Source: Lucifuga dentata
Lineage: Eukaryota > Chordata > Actinopteri > Ophidiiformes > Bythitidae
Direction: 5' to 3'
DNA: 64,000 bases
Assembly (NCBI GenBank): GCA_014773175.1
Contig: VXCM01003123.1
Location: 161,120-225,119 of the forward strand
Positions 15,001 to 22,953 of this stretch are shown in pieces. The first letter of the stretch is position 1. Each line of letters opens with the position of its first letter. A program made the translations under genes and the position numbers. The notes under the pieces are model-generated. The model saw nothing but the letters and a program-made list of their open reading frames with translations. It made no database searches and was not told where the DNA came from.

Positions 15001-16092
15001 TTTGCCCATGTAACTTTGATAAATTCTGAGCCAGATTTAGTTGTTGTCTATTGTTGGTATTTATTGTTACTGATGTACATACATTCTCCTGCTGTTTTGG
15101 TTATAAATAGATTGCATACTTTATACATTTTAATTATTCAATTTTGCTCTTATTGTCTTATTTTAAATTTATTTTATTTTATTTCATTTTTTAAGAAGCA
15201 CTGTCTGGGGACCTACAGGAAAAGCATTTCACTGTTGTTATACTAATATGGCTGCACGTGACATACAACTTTAACCATGAAACTTAGTCTGTATCAAAAT
15301 ACATTTCAGTTAATTTCAGATTGTTCCAGTCAGTCTGGATGGTGATTGTTCATGTTCAGATTACAGCAGTCAGTCATTCCTTAACTCCACCATATAAATG
15401 AATCTCATTGTCTGGCTCACAGATCCAGAAATTCTTCAAACAGAGGACACGCAGAATCTTTCTCCAGCTAACAGAAAGGTAAAGGTACACTCTGCATATT
15501 CTATATATTTTGTCTAGAACAGAATATACATGATATCTTAGAAACATGCTGCTTGTGGTTGTAACTAAATTGCAGGATAAGAGTAATGTAGTAAAGCAGC
15601 CTTGTGCTTCTTTCTTCTCTCTGACCAAACCGTTCCCCCACACAGAAGAGGCGGCGTAAGGTGAAAGCCGGTGAGAAAGTGGAGACGCTGAAACCATCTT
15701 TTCAAGGTGCTCCGGCGTTGAGTAATGGAGTCGTTAGTAACGGCGCTCCTGTTGCTGCAAACCCAAACACCTTTACGAAAAGATTCCTTCAGCCAGACTC
15801 AGAGGGCAGCTCCGAGGGATCCTCTCATTCAGACGACCCCTTCTTCTGCGGCATCACCGCAGCCTGCACCCGAATCTGCGAAGGGCTCCCTCCACCCAAA
15901 ACCAAGGCGGAGAAACGGGCATTAAAACGCAGGCATCCCAAGCCCAGCTGCGTGGTGGTGGACTTGCCTCAGGCTTCACAGAGGGACAAGACCAAATCCT
16001 CCATCTCCACCGTGCAGGAGCTCATGAGCAGGAAAATGGAGCAAAGCTCTGGGACGTTTGGAGTAAATGTCTCCCTCTCAGGTCATGTCTGA
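1..16092 (+). CDS. suco: suco, SUN domain-containing ossification factor (24 coding exons, 5' end outside the window)
   Basis: The product belongs to the SUCO/SLP1/OPT family, ER and nuclear-envelope glycoproteins with a SUN domain. Yeast Slp1 acts with Emp65 to protect folding proteins in the ER, and mammalian SUCO supports collagen production in osteoblasts. Joined exons give 3918 nt in one open frame, close to the human protein of about 1250 residues. Numbering from the first codon in the window: signal-peptide remnant 1-11, acidic low-complexity region to about 270, the family signature [19 protein letters not shown] near 270-288, SUN domain about 300-455 ([43 protein letters not shown]), variable linker 551-960, coiled coil about 960-1060 ([31 protein letters not shown]), transmembrane helix about 1062-1080, and basic tail ending [12 protein letters not shown]. 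Every intron is GT-AG except the one after exon 4, which appears to be GC-AG. The initiator Met is not visible. The promoter lies upstream of the window. Confidence 0.95.
33..4022 (+). other. suco intron 1
   Basis: A 4.0-kb intron from donor gtaagt to acceptor ttgtccctcag. I see no coding exon in it. It is AT-rich and mostly unique. It holds one fragment of the TTAAAGGACC repeat family at 3662-3720, followed directly by an (ATT)n run. First introns often carry enhancers, but I cannot point to a specific element here. Confidence 0.65.
3662..3720 (+). repeat. TTAAAGGACC MITE family, left-end fragment
   Basis: About 58 bp of terminal inverted repeat (AAAGGACCATACTGGTGATT then GCATGTTTGAGCC) without the rest of the element. 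Lies in suco intron 1. Confidence 0.75.
4023..4137 (+). CDS. suco: suco exon 2
   Basis: Starts one base into a codon, completing the Trp begun in exon 1, and ends in phase 0 before gtatac. It encodes an acidic Ser/Glu/Gln-rich stretch ([16 protein letters not shown], then [10 protein letters not shown]) of the lumenal N-terminal region, which is poorly conserved in this family. Confidence 0.85.
4926..5036 (+). CDS. suco: suco exon 3
   Basis: Phase 0 to phase 0, 37 codons beginning [16 protein letters not shown] and ending KREEKPE. The acceptor is tgttttgtag and the donor is gtctgc, a weak match to consensus. Part of the acidic lumenal region. Confidence 0.8.
5363..5598 (+). CDS. suco: suco exon 4, with a GC donor
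   Basis: Begins [18 protein letters not shown] after acceptor attatctgtcag and runs open to FHDDIPI. The next exon requires phase 2 here, and the only fitting junction is ag|gcatgc at 5598/5599, a GC-AG intron. The 3' boundary is therefore less certain than the others. No GT donor in the right phase with good consensus is visible before the frame closes at 5648-5650. Confidence 0.75.
5803..5913 (+). CDS. suco: suco exon 5
   Basis: Acceptor tgcatttcag, donor gtaagt. Reads [18 protein letters not shown] and then [12 protein letters not shown], ending in phase 2. Acidic and proline-rich, consistent with the lumenal spacer ahead of the SUN domain. Confidence 0.85.
6096..6838 (+). mobile_element. 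TTAAAGGACC MITE copy with nested insertion, suco intron 5
   Basis: Starts with the terminal repeat (gaaaggaccatactggtgat) and ends with its inverse (caccagcgcggtccttttaa). The body has the family blocks ACTGCCATTG..TTCAGTTCATTCCAG and CGCCTGAACATTTGATTTTG. It is interrupted at about 6549-6724 by unrelated tandem sequence and a LINE-like tail. Confidence 0.85.
6549..6725 (+). repeat. GGAATATTT tandem block and LINE-like 3' tail nested in a MITE
   Basis: Several units of ggaatatttggaatat are followed by gacaaatttccacctatggt, ggacaataaagttc and a (TTCTA/TTCCA)n tail. This ending (a CDS-less 3' UTR, AATAAAG, short tandem repeat) is typical of fish L2/Rex1-like LINE tails. It splits the surrounding MITE, so it inserted later. 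Confidence 0.55.
6900..7041 (+). CDS. suco: suco exon 6
   Basis: Acceptor tgtttcttcag, donor gtaagg, ending in phase 0. It encodes [17 protein letters not shown] and a further His/Ser-rich stretch ending MLKEH. The right end of a TTAAAGGACC-family repeat lies only about 60 bp upstream of this exon, so the acceptor region of the intron is short and unique only over that distance. Confidence 0.85.
7134..7251 (+). CDS. suco: suco exon 7, DIPTFDEWK signature
   Basis: Phase 0 to phase 1. It carries [20 protein letters not shown], the most recognisable motif of the family before the SUN domain and nearly identical to the human protein. Donor gtaaga. Confidence 0.95.
7441..7565 (+). CDS. suco: suco exon 8, start of SUN domain
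   Basis: Encodes [20 protein letters not shown] and [16 protein letters not shown], the conserved N-terminal edge of the SUN (Sad1/UNC-84) domain of SUCO/SLP1 proteins. Phase 1 to phase 0. Donor gtatgc. Confidence 0.95.
7688..7755 (+). CDS. suco: suco exon 9, SUN domain
   Basis: Encodes [20 protein letters not shown] and KI, conserved core of the SUN fold. Ends in phase 2 within a Trp codon, donor gtaggt. Confidence 0.95.
7887..7994 (+). CDS. suco: suco exon 10, SUN domain
   Basis: Encodes [20 protein letters not shown] and the following [15 protein letters not shown]. Near-identical to mammalian SUCO. Acceptor after a (CT)n tract, donor gttctg. Confidence 0.95.
8242..8347 (+). CDS. suco: suco exon 11, SUN domain
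   Basis: Encodes [20 protein letters not shown] and then [13 protein letters not shown], the Gly-rich turn and downstream strands typical of SUN domains. Ends in phase 0, donor gtgaac. Confidence 0.95.
8469..9013 (-). mobile_element. TTAAAGGACC MITE copy, suco intron 11
   Basis: The left end is degenerate (aaagaatcataccagcccgag) and the right end is clear (ggcttaaacatgcaccatcg, ctggtatgatcctttaa). Internal blocks run in the orientation opposite to the 6.1-kb copy. Confidence 0.8.
9234..9254 (+). CDS. suco: suco exon 12, 21-bp microexon
   Basis: Seven codons, MFTKYIK, between acceptor ttgcttcag and donor gttagc. The peptide matches human MFIKYIK at exactly this place in the SUN domain. Phase 0 at both ends, so skipping would remove seven residues without shifting frame. 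Confidence 0.9.
9712..9767 (+). CDS. suco: suco exon 13, SUN domain
   Basis: Encodes [18 protein letters not shown], a conserved C-terminal part of the SUN domain, including the Cys of the FCPLS motif. Acceptor gttttttag, donor gtatgt. Confidence 0.95.
9963..10045 (+). CDS. suco: suco exon 14, end of SUN domain
   Basis: Encodes [20 protein letters not shown] and then an acidic tail. RVFG(T)SMVEEYE closes the SUN domain throughout the family. Phase 2 to phase 1, donor gtgaga. Confidence 0.95.
10071..10415 (+). repeat. Dispersed teleost repeat, GCCAAGGAGGTTAT type
   Basis: Opens tctgccaaggaggttatttg and shows the family marks tttgtctgtttttagcagga, gtgattaaattttggaggtg and gatccagaccagatcctgga. 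It ends ggccttgggagaggtatgtg, ctcttggagtgccttc. I know this as a very common fish interspersed repeat and do not assign a class. A second copy is at 31.2 kb. Confidence 0.6.
10457..11106 (-). mobile_element. TTAAAGGACC MITE copy, suco intron 14 (contains an assembly artefact)
   Basis: Bounded by ttaaaggaccataccatcc and ggatggtatggtcctttaa. Belongs to the CCATCC-end subfamily. The first 67 bp are duplicated on the two sides of an N at 10526, an assembly fault rather than part of the element. Confidence 0.85.
11350..11412 (+). CDS. suco: suco exon 15
   Basis: Encodes [20 protein letters not shown], matching the human YPLDYNTGEDKSSKNLLGSA region. Acceptor tttctatag, donor gtatgt, phase 1 at both ends. 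Confidence 0.9.
11519..11584 (+). CDS. suco: suco exon 16
   Basis: Encodes [20 protein letters not shown], matching the conserved AILNMVNIAANILG segment of human SUCO. Acceptor tctcttcag, donor gtatgg. Confidence 0.9.
11718..11808 (+). CDS. suco: suco exon 17
   Basis: Encodes [19 protein letters not shown] and a Thr-rich stretch, with two potential N-glycosylation sequons (NVS, NIT), in keeping with a lumenal glycoprotein. Acceptor ttttgaag is unusual for its weak pyrimidine tract, but frame and phase agree on both sides. Confidence 0.85.
12126..13448 (+). CDS. suco: suco exon 18, large linker exon
   Basis: 1323 nt, the largest exon. It encodes a Pro/Ser/Thr/Glu-rich, low-complexity linker and ends with the conserved coiled-coil start [20 protein letters not shown]. 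In the middle, around 12390-12490, a short Cys-rich hydrophobic block ([20 protein letters not shown]) aligns with a similar block in human SUCO (CSELTTICCISSF..YKWCSVR). Phase 2 at both ends, donor gtgagt. Confidence 0.95.
13613..13700 (+). CDS. suco: suco exon 19, coiled coil
   Basis: Encodes [20 protein letters not shown] and [10 protein letters not shown], nearly identical to the human protein, with heptad-like spacing and two sequons (NKT, NTS). Ends in phase 0, donor gtgagt. Confidence 0.95.
14036..14140 (+). CDS. suco: suco exon 20, coiled coil
   Basis: Encodes [20 protein letters not shown] and the continuing heptads to QLQTE. 35 codons, phase 0 at both ends. Sequons NVT and NLS are visible. 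Confidence 0.95.
14487..14644 (+). CDS. suco: suco exon 21, transmembrane helix
   Basis: After VSDRQ, the string [19 protein letters not shown] is the single predicted membrane helix, equivalent to SYLVISLVLCVVLGLMLC in human SUCO. The remainder (ending YSYCCPER) begins the tail. Donor gtagca is weak. Confidence 0.93.
14829..14917 (+). CDS. suco: suco exon 22, C-terminal tail
   Basis: Encodes [20 protein letters not shown] and SFQLDTNE, aligned with the human FSSYDDMNLKRRTSFPLMRS segment. KRSAS may be a basophilic kinase site. Acceptor ccttaacag, donor gtaaag. Confidence 0.9.
15060..15270 (+). repeat. LINE-like 3' end in suco intron 22
   Basis: AT-rich sequence followed by aagcactgtctggggaccta, caggaaaagcatttcactgt, tgttatactaatatggctgc, acgtgaca, a string common at fish LINE 3' ends (GCATTTCACTGTTGT..TGTGCATGTGACAAATAAA). 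Confidence 0.45.
15423..15478 (+). CDS. suco: suco exon 23, C-terminal tail
   Basis: Encodes [19 protein letters not shown], aligned with the human VDPNDLYIVEPLKFSPEKK region. Ends in phase 0, donor gtaaag. Confidence 0.85.
15646..16092 (+). CDS. suco: suco exon 24, last coding exon and stop
   Basis: Acceptor ccccacacag. Begins with the basic run [10 protein letters not shown] (human KKKKRCKYKIEK), then [20 protein letters not shown] and [15 protein letters not shown], and ends [12 protein letters not shown] with TGA at 16090-16092. These blocks and the C-terminus match the human protein ([37 protein letters not shown]). Confidence 0.95.
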   Translation, partial: KRRRKVKAGEKVETLKPSFQGAPALSNGVVSNGAPVAANPNTFTKRFLQPDSEGSSEGSSHSDDPFFCGITAACTRICEGLPPPKTKAEKRALKRRHPKPSCVVVDLPQASQRDKTKSSISTVQELMSRKMEQSSGTFGVNVSLSGHV

Positions 16093-16708
16093 CTAAAAGA
16101 AACGATTTATAAAATCTCCACTCCCTTTCACTTGCTGCTGAACTCTCTGGAAAGAGGGTGGATGTCGTTTTGTTGTAGCTATGGGCAGCTTTGAGACAGT
16201 CCCTTCACTTTTCCTTATTGGTTTGTTTTCTGTCCATGTTGTCTCTTCAGTTCTTGTCACGTTTGTTATACTTCAAACCAACAAAATGTCTTCCCAGCTT
16301 ACCATTAAAATCTTTTCTCTTTTATCTGACTGGAAAGGTTGATTGTGACCCAACAAATTCAACAAAAAAATCCTTAATAGATTTTTGAACTTGTTGTCAA
16401 CATGCTACACATGAACCATTTCCCTTCACCCTCAAACTCTTTGATAATAAAAATTTGCCATGTCTTCTGTGAAGAAATTCCAGTTTTGTTAAACTTCTGT
16501 CTCGCTTTGTCATCTCCCATCAGGAATTTTTTGAAGTTTCATGATTTAAATACTTAAAAAAAAAAAAAAATTTATATGAGTGATCGGTCCACTGGAAGGT
16601 GAGAAAACACAACCTGGAAAACAAGACATTTGAAAAAAAAAGTTTAAATCTCAAAAGTTATCACACATCACCTGACTTGTCTTACAAAAACTTATGCATT
16701 TCAATAAA
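16093..16708 (+). other. suco 3' UTR with candidate poly(A) signals
   Basis: The AT-rich stretch after the stop codon holds two AATAAA hexamers, at 16446-16451 and 16703-16708. Either could end the transcript, giving 3' UTRs of roughly 0.37 or 0.63 kb. Which is used cannot be told from sequence. Confidence 0.5.
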
Positions 16709-17329
16709 ATTGTTAATTCCTATAGCGTTGAGAGTTTTGCATTGTCTGTCTCACAAATGCAGCTCAGTCCCTCTAACAAATGCACCTGCTCATTCAGACT
16801 GACCCTCAATGATTGATTTGATAAAAGAAGACCAACACTAGACCTGATTTCCTGCAGAAATCCACTGTAAAGTAACAGCATTTTCTCTGCACACTAAATT
16901 TTTTTTTTTTTGCATATGTCAACTTTTGCTATGGAGAGGGAATTAAAACCAAATCACGATTCAGTTGTCAGCCGCAGCAGGATGAACTTTGTAGTCACAA
17001 AGTGTACATCTGAGGAGTTTTTTTAATCCGATATGCTGTGTGTGTGTGACAATACACTAATTATGTTTATGCCAAACTGCTTCATACAGCTACACAGCTG
17101 TTTTTAGTTTGTGGTTATGAATGTTACAGATGATATTTGGGGCACTGGTGCTGTTTGTTGCGTTTGTACTCTGACAGAAGTAGGATTCATCCCCTAATTT
17201 TAGGTTTAGATGCTTGCTTGTTATGATGATGATGTGCTGGATCTCTCTGGCTCTGTCTTTTCTCCCATTAGTGACATTCCTTGCATTTAAAGTACAGGAC
17301 CATGGTGTGAGATGATTCTGTATCAAAAC
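16709..17329. other. Intergenic, no gene seen
   Basis: AT-rich unique sequence between the suco poly(A) region and the next MITE. Contains a T11 run and a short (GT)n. No coding signal recognised. Confidence 0.5.
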
Positions 17330-17869
17330 TTAAAGGACCATATTGGTGATTTTGCATTTTTGAGCCCAATAAATACTACAGACATACACATTACATTACT
17401 GCCAAACATTTTACAAAACATTCTATCTGAGTGGCAAACTTTCAAAAAGTTTTTCTGTCTTCCAGACTGCCATTGATTTCAGTTCATTCCAGCACGCTTT
17501 TAAAATCAACTTGTAGAGGCTTGAAACATGTTTGAGATAAATGTCCATCATAGCAAACGTTTGTCAAATTACTTAATTTAACCAGTCCAATACACAGCTG
17601 CAGTTCCAGCAGAAAAGTTTGCTTTTTCCGAGAAATTAAAATGGCCATGCCTTCTTCAATCAAATGTAACTTTTGCAGGGCGAAACATGGAATTTTAAAA
17701 TGGGTGTATCACCTGAACATTTGATTTAGAAAGATTAGGGAACTTGACAAAATAACACACACTAAAATACAATGCTATGTGCTGGAAAATGGTTGTCAGT
17801 AACATAATTGATATAGGGGTATTATTTATTTGGCTCAAACATGCAAAACCTCTGGTATGCTCCTTGTAG
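17330..17869 (+). mobile_element. TTAAAGGACC MITE copy
   Basis: Starts ttaaaggaccatattggtga and ends ggctcaaacatgcaaaacct followed by ctggtatgctccttgtag. Forward orientation, about 540 bp, a nearly full-length diverged member. Confidence 0.85.
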
Positions 17870-18068
17870 AGATTTCCACTAGGCATTGTAGGAAAGATAG
17901 AAAATAAATATGAATTGATACTGTTTGTGAGGGAGAAATACCACATAATGATGTTTTGGAAATACGTTGTGGATGAAAGTTACAATCACTGCGGTGGAAC
18001 TTAAATTAACAGGACAACATGAACCTGAACTGCAGTAACCTCTCTTATGTAAGTACGTCCATGTTGTG

Positions 18069-18086
18069 TCCAGCAGGGGGCAGTGT
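18069..18086 (+). promoter_or_regulatory. CTCF-like motif, plus orientation
   Basis: tccagcagggggcagtgt matches the CTCF core CCASYAGRKGGCRS at nearly every position. It lies 2 kb downstream of suco. Motif match only. Confidence 0.35.
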
Positions 18087-18394
18087 AACCTTTAACAAAA
18101 CCATACATTTAATACCTTTTGATCTTCCCCTCACTTCCCATGTAATGAGTCATGTCTGAGGATTTCTGAGTGAACAGAGGAAGAGTTCAAGGGCTGACCA
18201 GTCCTCCTTCCTCCTCTGTACCAGCTCACCTGCTTTTGTCACTTTGCTGTCATGGAGGCACGAACCGCTGGAAGTGTTCTTGTACTTATCATCCTCTTGT
18301 CAAACATGTTGTCTGAGACAAGGACGTTGCTGTTTGATAGAGAAACAAAGCGCTGACTGAAAATGTGTGTTTTGGTGTATGTATCACAGAGAGA

Positions 18395-18398
<4 letters not shown>

Positions 18399-18442
<44 letters not shown>
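18399..18442. repeat. (CT)22 microsatellite
   Basis: Uninterrupted CT dinucleotide run. A shorter (TC)n run follows at about 18545. Confidence 0.95.
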
Positions 18443-18446
<4 letters not shown>

Positions 18447-18769
18447 AGAGGGATGGTGGATGTGAGAAAGTGGGTTAAAACCTCTTTATTCGGCCAGGCA
18501 GCAGGAGCCTCTCAGAGATGAGCATGGCTGATGCTCTTTTTTTTCTCTCTCTCTCTCCATCATTTTGTTAACAGAATTTCCTGTCTCTCTTACCCTCCTT
18601 CACCCCACAGATAATCTGTAAATGCAGGGATGCAATCCTCTTTTCTCATGAACTGTTTTTAATCTTAGGCCTGTTATGGACCAACCTCACTGTACCGTTC
18701 TATGTATGTTTTTATGTAGGTTTAGGTGTCTGTAGCTCAGGCTGTTTTGGCTGTTAAGAATAGCCACTC

Positions 18770-19251
18770 TTAATCCTCTGGGGTCTAAAGTCATAAGTAA
18801 TTCTAGACAACAAACAAACAAACAAACAAAAAAATCTATTAACAAATGCAAAGAAAGGAATTCCAGAAATTAAATGTTAAAAAATATTTTAAATGTTCTT
18901 GATTTTCTGCTTGGTTCCAGAAAACTCTAGAAAATAGCAGACTCCAGAATTAGGGGAAAAAAAATCTGGACTAATTCTGCTGAAAAAAAAAAAATAAAAG
19001 TACAAGAAAATTCTTGACAGGAATTGTTTCTTGAAAATTCTTCTTCTTCACTTAATTTTTAATTTTAGAAAATTCCTCCATACTTAAACATCACGTTGTC
19101 AGTTTTGTTTTAATATTGTCAAAAAAAAAAAAAAAAAAAAATCACACTTTATAAGCAACAAACAAGATCATGTTATTTACAGACTTGGCAGAAATATCAA
19201 GATTTTCAAAAGCCAAAATTGCAAACATGACTTTAACTGCCAGAGGGTTAA
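18770..19251. mobile_element. TTAA-flanked non-autonomous element, piggyBac-like ends
   Basis: Left end TTAATCCTCTGGGGTCTAAA and right end, read inverted, TTAACCCTCTGGCAG. TTAA followed by a CCCTYTGG-like terminus is the usual piggyBac-type signature. The interior is AT-rich, with homopolymer runs and no coding capacity. Confidence 0.55.
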
Positions 19252-19373
19252 GCAGTATTAATATTTCAGTTCAGTACATCATAAAAAGTCAAAATTAATG
19301 CACATCTGAAAACATAATTAAATGACATTATTGATATTATTAGTCTTATGATGGTCGCTAATGGGAGAATGTA

Positions 19374-19395
19374 TGTGTGTGTGTGTGTGTGTGTG
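19374..19395. repeat. (GT)n microsatellite
   Basis: Eleven GT units. Confidence 0.9.
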
Positions 19396-19580
19396 TATGT
19401 TTTCAAGTACCACTTCTCACTAGCCCAGAATATGGATCTATCCTTTAAAAGAGCAAACTCTCCTCTCAGATTGAAGAGGCTCGAACCCTCAACTTATTTT
19501 TCCATCTGTTTTCCTCTTTTCTTTCCACATCCCTCCATCCTTTCACTTACTGACTCACAAATCTTACATTAGTGTTATGT

Positions 19581-19631
19581 TTCCTCCTCTCCTCTCCTCT
19601 TCTCTCCTCTCCTCTCCTCTCCTTTCCTCTC
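19581..19631. repeat. (CTCCT)n minisatellite
   Basis: About ten imperfect CTCCT units. Confidence 0.9.
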
Positions 19632-20136
19632 ACCACACACATACACACACTTTCTCTGTGGGTGTGGGGGGGGTCTGTGAGCGTTTAGAGTGGAGGATCC
19701 CCTCAGTGTGAGAACGTGTGATTGAAGGAGAATAATCCTTTGAGTGCTTTGCTTTCTTAGATGTTCTTTGATGTTCTCTGGATACCAACTGAGACCACAG
19801 CATAAAATGTGGATTTATAATTTCTGCCACAGATTCTACCATCCTTTCCCTTGGTTCTCTTTATAAGTGTTACTGCTCACTTCCTTCTTTTTCTTTACAT
19901 TCCACCACTCATTTTATTTCCTGCTTTCCAGTGTTGGACATCACAGTAAACATAGTTGAGGTAGGAGCAGTTAAAGCTTATTCATGGTTGGGCTACGGAG
20001 GCATTCTGACAGGGCTGTTTAGCAAAGTGCTTAGCAAGGGGCCGATAAGATGTTGGCAGCCAGTTAAAATCAATTCGGCCATGCCTTAACCTCAGTAAGC
20101 CTGCTGTCTCTGTATCCCATTCCCACATGCTTGTGA

Positions 20137-21131
20137 TTAAAGGACCATACCAGCGATCGTGCTTGTTATTAAGCCAGATATGTAAGGTTGCTGACAACCA
20201 ATTTCCAAAAACTGCATTTTAGTTTTCCTGTTATTTTTTCAAATCCCCTAATTTTTCAAAATCAAATGTTCAGGTGATACGCCCACCCTAAAATTCAATG
20301 CTTCGCCTTCTAACTCTTGTGCACAACTGTAGAAGGCATGGCCATTTTTATTTCTTGGTAAAAGTTGTCTTCTGCTTGGATTATATTTCCTGGCGGAGAC
20401 ATACATTGTCTTCCACGCAGCTCTGTGTTGGATCGGTTAGATAACGTTACATTTTTTTATGACTTGCGATTTTTATTGTTTTTCAACACAAATCACAATT
20501 TTTCAAACATAATCAACCAAAAAAAAAAAAAAAAAAAAAAAAAAAANAAAAACATTCTTGTTTTGGAGTCTCCTTTACCCCCACCCAACCAAACATCCCG
20601 AGGGAGTCCCGTAACCCATTATGGCTTTCGTACAGAAAATTAATAAATAAAACACATCAGTGTACATAAAGTAGGTACTCAGTAAATACATTCCACCATA
20701 TAGACCTTATAAATTCATAAATAACACATATCTACTCCACTTCTGCAAATATTTTTGTACATTATTTGCCATCCTGTATGCCATTTTTTCATATGCAGCA
20801 ACTTTTCCTAACTCAGTAATCACTCAGTAAAGGGAGGAGTTCCCAAAGTCTTCCAGTTAGATAACATTACTTCAACAAAAAAAAGTAAACCTATAGACAT
20901 GTTGTTTGCTGTGACGGATTACATGTCTCAAGTGTGTTTCAAGTCTCTAGAAGTTGATTTTAATGGCGTACTGGAATGAGCTGAAACCAATGACAGTCTG
21001 GAAGGTAAGAAAAAATCAGAAATTTACTGCTAAAGTAGCATATTTTGGGAAATGGTTGGCAGTAATTAAAGTGTATGTGGATTGTATATATTGGGCTCAA
21101 CATGCACAGCCGCGGGTATGGTCCTTTAAGT
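20137..21131 (-). mobile_element. TTAAAGGACC MITE copy split by a retroposon
   Basis: Ends are ttaaaggaccataccagcga and gggtatggtcctttaa. The element body stops at 20450 and resumes at 20856, with a different element between (next entry). Without the insert it is about 590 bp, normal for the family. Confidence 0.85.
20436..20870 (-). mobile_element. Retroposon fragment with 15-bp target-site duplication, nested in a MITE
   Basis: Flanked by gttagataacgttac (20436-20450) and gttagataacattac (20856-20870), identical at 14 of 15 bases. On the minus strand the 405-bp insert ends with an AATAAA hexamer and an A-rich terminus (ATAAAAAAAT), as a 5'-truncated non-LTR retrotransposon would. I do not recognise the family. 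A poly(A) run with an N at 20547 lies inside. Confidence 0.6.
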
Positions 21132-22441
21132 CTGGTGCACAGGACTGAGTTAGCTGCTGAGGAAGCTGCAGCAGATGTAAACCCTGAGCTGGAGATGTAA
21201 ATATGAAAACGTCTCCGATGAGAAAGCCTCTGCTCAGGGTTTGATGGATTTATGTCCTCTGTGGCTCTCTGTCATCTGAGATTTGCTGCTGTCTGATTCC
21301 ACGCACAGGAGCATGAGATGTTCCAGTGATCACACACACACATACACACATACACAACGTGTGTGAGGAGTAACAATGGATGCTCTATTTTCCACATACA
21401 CTCTCATATATCCTACATTCATGTGACACGAGTGCAGATGTGGACATACAATATTGAGTCCGCATTCACAGAGTCACACGCCACTGTCACGCTAAGCACA
21501 TATGGATGAGACACAGATGACAGACACACACACACACATACAGATGAGATGTGACATGCTGAGTAAATACAGGACTGGATGCACAACATTCAGCCTGGAA
21601 GTGCAGAATGATCGTGCATGATGTGCACTTTGACAGAAGCATGTCATCTAACTTTTCCACGGCTGATGAATGAGTCACAGGGATTCACAGTGTGTGCTTC
21701 TAATGAGTCATACTGTCCTCAGATATTATAATCTATGTCTCAGGATGTTCTTTATCACTTATTATTATTTTTAGATTCTAATTTACAGTTTGTTTGTTTG
21801 TTTTTTAACCTAACTGGAGTTAATGCTGCTTATGTTCCAAGAGAGATCTGCAGGAAAAAGTAATGTGGCAAAGATCAAAATGTTGATTTTTTTTTAAATT
21901 TTTTTAAATTTTTTTAAATTTTTTATTTTTTTTTTGAAGCTGATTGAATTCAGTGGTCAATTTGAGTGTGTAGCAGGTTGTGTTCATATAAGTGTATGTC
22001 ACTGCTTGTGATCAGTGTTTCTCTATACTGATGATGCTTCCCTTTATTTACCATATGTAGCTATGATTTTGGAGAGTTTTCTCTTTGTCATATTACATAA
22101 TTTTTGCATAATTTGTGACTAATGCACCAGCATTTTAGGCAGTGATATACTTCTATAATATTGCTAAAGTAAATGACATTGAACTAATTAGTTACATTGA
22201 TTAATAGTTATCACTGAATACATTAGTCACACACGCTGCAAAATTATGGAATGTAGGAATATTATAAGCTTCACAAATTGGATTTTACTGCCAGGCTAAT
22301 GTATTAGAAGGATTCTAAGTGTTTGGTTTATTCCTTATCTAAATGGACTGTCCATGATTGTTATGCTTTATCCAAGACTCAGATTTATGCACTTCATATT
22401 GATAGAATGCATTGTCTTACAAAAGATTGTCTCAGAAAACT
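21132..22441. other. Intergenic, no gene seen
   Basis: AT-rich sequence with short CA runs (about 21335 and 21524) and three 10-bp tandem units (tttttaaatt, 21891-21920). No exon recognised. Confidence 0.5.
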
Positions 22442-22953
22442 CAAGGATCATGCCAGTGATTTTGCATATTTGAGCTCAATATGTTATGTTACCATTTTCC
22501 AAAACACAGAAGCGTGTTTTAGTTTTCCTGTTGTTTACAAATCCCCCAATCTTTCAAAATTAAATGTTCAGGTGATTCATCCACCTTAAAATTCAATGTT
22601 TCCACTATTAAGGCTTATACACCTGAGTATAGAAGGGATGGCCATTTTTAATTTGTCTGTAAAATCTGTCTTCTCATGCATTTTCTTCTCTGCAGCTCTG
22701 TGTTGGACTGGTTAAATTAAATAACTGACAAAAAATAAGGACATTTGGTTTGCTGAGATGGATTACCTATTTCAATCATGTTTAAAGTCTCTACAAGTTG
22801 ATTTTTAATAGCATACTGAAATGAACTGAAACCAATGGCTACATGGATGGTTGAATCTAAACAGAATTATATATTTGAATATAGCAGTAATATAATGTAT
22901 TATTGTATTTATTGGTGCTCAAGCATGAAAAATCATCAATATGCTCCTTTAAG
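22442..22953 (-). mobile_element. TTAAAGGACC MITE copy, diverged
   Basis: Left end caaggatcatgccagtgatt and right end atcaatatgctcctttaag, with internal blocks aaatgttcaggtgattcatc and ctacaagttgatttttaata. Older than most copies, judging by mismatches. Confidence 0.75.

Larger units (their letters stand above)
17870..18769. other. Intergenic with CTCF-like motif and CT repeat, no gene seen
   Basis: Mostly unique sequence. Contains the CTCF-like motif at 18069 and the (CT)22 run at 18399-18442. No exon recognised. Confidence 0.5.
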
